Source: Candidatus Pacearchaeota archaeon (GTDB lineage: Archaea; Nanobdellota; Nanobdellia; Pacearchaeales; GW2011-AR1). From it: 7,144 nt of DNA. Shown piece by piece: positions 5,190-7,144 of this stretch (the first letter of the stretch is position 1; each line of letters starts with the position of its first letter). The notes below the pieces were generated by a model that was not told where the DNA came from, made no database searches, and saw only the letters and a list, made by a program, of their open reading frames with translations. The stretch is taken from NCBI GenBank assembly GCA_017609695.1, contig JAFCDM010000026.1, positions 1-7,144 on the forward strand. The letters are read 5' to 3'. The translations under genes were made by a program, and so were the position numbers.

Positions 5190-5639
5190 ATGGATAAGAA
5201 AGAAAAAAATAAATTTAAAGAACCTTGGAAAAAATTTATTGAATGGTATAAAGAAGATCCTGAAGAAAGGGAAAAAGAAAAAGAATTTGATAAATTTCTA
5301 GAAGAAGTAGAAAAAAGAGCAGCAAAGATTCCTGCAGCACAAAAAGCTGAAACTCATGAAGCTCGAGCTCAAGTAATGCTAATGTTTGAAAATGCTTATA
5401 CTCAAAGAAAGATTACTGAAGCAAATCAGACTATGGGAAGGGCTACGATTATTTTAGCTATAGCAACAATAGCCCTTGTTATAACCTCTGCTTACGGAGC
5501 TCAAGGATTAGAGAAAGCATTTAATGAAACTACACAAGTCTTTATTGTTTTATTTTTTATTGGAATTATTTTGTGGGCATTAGGTATTTTAGGAAAAATA
5601 ACTAAATTCTTATTTAAATTAATTTGGAGAAGAAGATGA
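5190..5639 (+). CDS. Two-helix membrane protein with charged cytoplasmic N-terminus
   Basis: A 149-residue protein of no recognised family. Residues 1-80 are highly charged and helical, with an E/K-rich stretch (about 8-45) and an amphipathic AETHEARAQVMLMFENAYTQ segment. Two membrane helices follow, about 84-104 (MGRATIILAIATIALVIT) and 117-136, joined by a short ~12-residue loop. The basic tail KLIWRRR would place both ends in the cytoplasm. A helix leading into a T.ILAIATI.L membrane segment is common in uncharacterised small prokaryotic membrane proteins. The gene follows the HEPN gene after 29 nt; a TATA-like TTAATATAA at 5157-5165 could give it a separate leaderless start, but in such AT-rich DNA this is weak. 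Its stop overlaps the next membrane protein start. Tight pairing suggests that the two form a complex. A membrane effector or anchor for the neighbouring HEPN protein is only a hypothesis. Confidence 0.7.
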   Translation: MDKKEKNKFKEPWKKFIEWYKEDPEEREKEKEFDKFLEEVEKRAAKIPAAQKAETHEARAQVMLMFENAYTQRKITEANQTMGRATIILAIATIALVITSAYGAQGLEKAFNETTQVFIVLFFIGIILWALGILGKITKFLFKLIWRRR

Positions 5640-6007
5640 ATGACGATATATATTTTAATGAGAATCAAAGAAATTATGCTAAAGAGATTGGTTCTTATTC
5701 AGATGAACAAATTAGAAAAATTGAAAGAGTTTGTAATGCATTAAAAAGAAGATTTAATGCAGAAGCTTCAAAAGAAGCACACCAAAAGTTTAGAATACTT
5801 TTTCAAAGGGCTGCAAAAGAATGGTTACCTTTTATAATCTATTGTTTAACCTTTGCTCCAGTGGCAGGTGCAGCCATATGGAAAATAGTAAGCTTAGAAG
5901 GATGGCAATTTGTTGTTGCTTGGATTTTTTTAATAATATTAATGGCCCTTCCTGCTATATTTATGCCATTATTTAGAAAGCATAAGTTAAACTCTTCTAT
6001 AACTTAA
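5636..6007 (+). CDS. Second two-helix membrane protein, translationally coupled
   Basis: A 123-residue protein of no recognised family. Residues 1-60 are a soluble charged helical region (EQIRKIERVCNALKRRF and so on). Two membrane helices follow, about 63-84 (WLPFIIYCLTFAPVAGAAIW) and 89-113 (GWQFVVAWIFLIILMALPAI), with a very short loop and a basic tail (FRKHK). Both ends would be cytoplasmic. The frame opens at a TTG at 5624, but the ATG at 5636 makes a classic ATGA overlap with the upstream stop and is preferred. It has the same architecture as its neighbour (charged N-terminal helices then a membrane hairpin) without obvious sequence similarity, so the pair looks like two subunits of one membrane complex. 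A T/C-rich tract follows the stop and may end the transcript. Confidence 0.7.
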   Translation: MNDDIYFNENQRNYAKEIGSYSDEQIRKIERVCNALKRRFNAEASKEAHQKFRILFQRAAKEWLPFIIYCLTFAPVAGAAIWKIVSLEGWQFVVAWIFLIILMALPAIFMPLFRKHKLNSSIT

Positions 6008-6021
6008 ATTTTCTTTTCCTT
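6008..6021 (+). terminator. T-rich archaeal-style terminator
   Basis: ATTTTCTTTTCCTT follows directly after the stop of the second membrane protein. Archaeal RNA polymerase stops at T-tracts without needing a hairpin, and a new promoter-like site follows at 6034. The tract is interrupted by C, so termination may be partial. Confidence 0.4.
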
Positions 6022-6033
6022 GATAACAATAAT

Positions 6034-6043
6034 CTTTAAAATA
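6034..6043 (+). promoter_or_regulatory. Candidate TATA box for a leaderless transcript
   Basis: CTTTAAAATA is centred about 25 nt before the ATG at 6064. That spacing would place the transcript start at or next to the start codon, as in leaderless archaeal genes. It lies in the 56-nt gap after a T-rich tract. AT-rich background makes chance occurrence possible. Confidence 0.45.
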
Positions 6044-6063
6044 CTAAGATTTCATATTACAGG

Positions 6064-7035
6064 ATGGTAGATGTACATCCACAAATTTATAATATAATAT
6101 TAAAATGTTATTATCATCTTAATGGTGCTTCTTATGAATATTTTTTGGAAATACTAAGAATCTTTCCTTTGTCTAAAAAATTTGATTTAGAGAAAGCTAA
6201 AGAAGAATACAGGAAGAAAATAGCAAAGGAAACAAGAGATGACCCAGAAGCACTTAAAGAGTTTGAATCTTCTGTGTGGAGCTTAAAAGAGCATTGGGGG
6301 AAAATTTATGAAAGCTTATTAAATTACTTGAAAAGTTTGCCAAAAGAAGATATTTTTAGAATACTTTCTGATTTATTGGGAGATTCAAGATTAAATCAAT
6401 TAGAGCATGATTTTTGGAATTATCATGGAGATTATGTTAAAGATTGGCCAAAACAATTAGAACATTCCTTAAAAATTTGTGGGATAACTTATGATAAGGA
6501 AAAAAGAGAGTTCATAACTGAAGATAAAAAATTTGATATACAAAAAGCAATATCTACTCCTGATTTAATACAAATAGAATTTAAAAATATATTTTATAGA
6601 GAATTAAAAGAAGAGATAAATAAATGCTATAAGCTGGGAGCATTTACAGCAACTTTTATTTTATCAAGAAAATTAATTGAAAACTTGTTGATTGACGTAT
6701 TAAGATTAAAATTCCCAGTCAATAAGGGAAATTTAGAAATATACTACAGAACAGATAAAAAGAGATTTAATGACTTTGCAGTCTTGCTTGAGAATTTAGA
6801 AAATAAAAAAAATGAATTTGGGATAGATAAAGAGAACATTGAAGAATTTCTTAAGTTAGTTAAACCATTTAGACCATCAGCAAATTCAAATGCACATTCT
6901 TTAATAATTCGTGGAAAAAAGGAAGAGATAGATTTTTATCAAATAGAGAGGATGGCAGGATTGCTTATTCGTTTAAAACAAAACATAAGTTCTGCACCAC
7001 CTAATAACAGCCAAGTTTTAAAATCCCCCTTGTAG
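6064..7035 (+). CDS. Protein with HEPN/DUF4145-like C-terminal domain
   Basis: A 323-residue soluble protein. The N-terminal half (about 1-165) is helical, rich in Trp and charged residues, and not recognised. The C-terminal part, about 172-312, has the order seen in HEPN/DUF4145-like proteins: a helix ELKEEINKCYKLGAFTATFILSRKLIENLLID with R202-x3-E206, a FNDFAVLLENL segment, then KPFRPSANSNAHSLI with N276-A-H278, and a final helix MAGLLIRLKQN. The nearest Arg to that His gives R270-x7-H278, longer than the R-x4-6-H of active HEPN RNases, so it may be degenerate, RNA-binding only, or aligned differently. It probably has its own promoter after the membrane-protein genes. The last ~12 residues (PNNSQVLKSPL) and the stop run into a putative IS boundary at 7031, so the original C-terminus may have been altered. 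Confidence 0.6.
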   Translation: MVDVHPQIYNIILKCYYHLNGASYEYFLEILRIFPLSKKFDLEKAKEEYRKKIAKETRDDPEALKEFESSVWSLKEHWGKIYESLLNYLKSLPKEDIFRILSDLLGDSRLNQLEHDFWNYHGDYVKDWPKQLEHSLKICGITYDKEKREFITEDKKFDIQKAISTPDLIQIEFKNIFYRELKEEINKCYKLGAFTATFILSRKLIENLLIDVLRLKFPVNKGNLEIYYRTDKKRFNDFAVLLENLENKKNEFGIDKENIEEFLKLVKPFRPSANSNAHSLIIRGKKEEIDFYQIERMAGLLIRLKQNISSAPPNNSQVLKSPL

Positions 7036-7075
7036 TGTCCGCTATTAATGTTACCTCGCTGTTTATTCTTAACCA

Positions 7076-7102
7076 TTTTTAATTTAAGTATTTTTAGTTT
7101 TT
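7076..7102 (+). terminator. T-tract cluster downstream of the last plus-strand gene
   Basis: Three runs of five T occur at 7076-7080, 7091-7095 and 7098-7102, about 40-70 nt after the stop of the HEPN-like gene. This is enough for archaeal T-tract termination. The cluster lies inside the putative IS end, between its tip and the 3' end of the transposase frame. Confidence 0.45.
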
Positions 7103-7143
7103 CTAGATTTCTCAAGAAAGGCTTGATAAGGAGTTCTTAGCTT
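7084..7143 (-). CDS. C-terminal fragment of a probable DDE transposase (partial)
   Basis: Reading the minus strand inward from the window edge gives 19 codons, KLRTPYQAFLEKSRKTKNT, then TAA at 7086-7084. The (L)(R/K)TPYQAFL pattern followed by a short basic tail resembles the end of integrase-core (rve/DDE) transposases of the IS481/IS30 kind, in which a x-TP-x-x-x segment closes the domain. The start and catalytic residues lie beyond 7144. With only 19 residues the call rests on this motif and on the IS-like terminus next to it. Confidence 0.4.
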   Translation of the reverse strand, partial: KLRTPYQAFLEKSRKTKNT

Positions 7144-7144
7144 G

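Larger units (their letters stand above)
7031..7144 (-). mobile_element. Putative insertion-sequence end, truncated by the window
   Basis: A TGT-starting sequence, TGTAGTGTCCGCTATTAATG, begins at 7031. It is followed 33 nt later by the stop of a transposase-like reading frame on the minus strand. The arrangement of terminal repeat, short spacer and 3' end of transposase is that of an IS end. The other end lies outside, so neither the inverted repeat nor a target duplication can be confirmed here. The 5'-TGT terminus is in keeping with the IS481 group, but the family is uncertain. Confidence 0.4.

Noticed and set aside
5624..5635. Upstream TTG start for the second membrane protein
   Set aside because: The ATG at 5636 forms a standard ATGA overlap with the preceding stop and needs no rare start codon.
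5190..6007. SLATT or holin-type pore assignment for the two membrane proteins
   Set aside because: The helix order (long charged N-terminus then C-terminal membrane hairpin) and sequence do not clearly match either; naming them so would be a guess.

Overview
The window looks like an accessory, mobile-element-associated region of an AT-rich archaeal genome, most likely a DPANN-type archaeon (Woesearchaeota/Pacearchaeota-like). The archaeal signs are a tyrosine recombinase with an FGW...Y-type C-terminus as in archaeal integrases, a textbook purine-rich BRE plus TTTATATA promoter, Shine-Dalgarno sites of the GGAGG/GAGGT type, candidate leaderless starts, a DUF2683-like ribbon-helix-helix protein, and very Lys/Ile/Asn-rich proteins. 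The lineage is inferred from these features; no rRNA or other phylogenetic marker is present.

Layout, all genes on the plus strand except the last fragment. (1) Positions 1-48 hold a hairpin and a possible weak promoter. (2) 49-1218 is an integrase with an appended coiled coil. (3) 1219-1556 is a 338-bp non-coding region with two imperfect tandem copies of a ~70-bp palindrome plus C-rich tail, a further dyad, and the main promoter with an operator-like inverted repeat. (4) 1557-3343 is a tightly packed operon: RHH regulator, LemA-family membrane protein, 2H (LigT/2'-5' RNA ligase-like) phosphoesterase, Nudix hydrolase. The genes overlap by ATGA or are 1 nt apart. (5) 3364-6007 is a more AT-rich block: a 598-residue protein with a Swt1-like HEPN domain, then two small two-helix membrane proteins, the second overlapping the first by ATGA. 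(6) 6064-7035 is a second protein with a HEPN/DUF4145-like C-terminal domain, probably with its own promoter. (7) From about 7031 the sequence looks like the end of an insertion sequence, with the last 19 codons of a transposase-like protein on the minus strand running out of the window.

Reading the genes together, most of the recognisable cargo acts on RNA or nucleotides: a 2H phosphoesterase that would cut cyclic or 2'-5' phosphodiesters, a Nudix pyrophosphohydrolase, a HEPN protein with an intact R-x4-H ribonuclease motif, and a second HEPN-like protein. Three small membrane proteins accompany them. Next to an integrase and an IS end, this composition suits a defence, toxin or counter-defence island, but that role is inferred from context. 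No nucleotide cyclase, CRISPR array, MNT antitoxin or other diagnostic partner is in the window. The least explained parts are the twin palindromic repeats downstream of the integrase and the HEPN plus paired-membrane-protein cluster.
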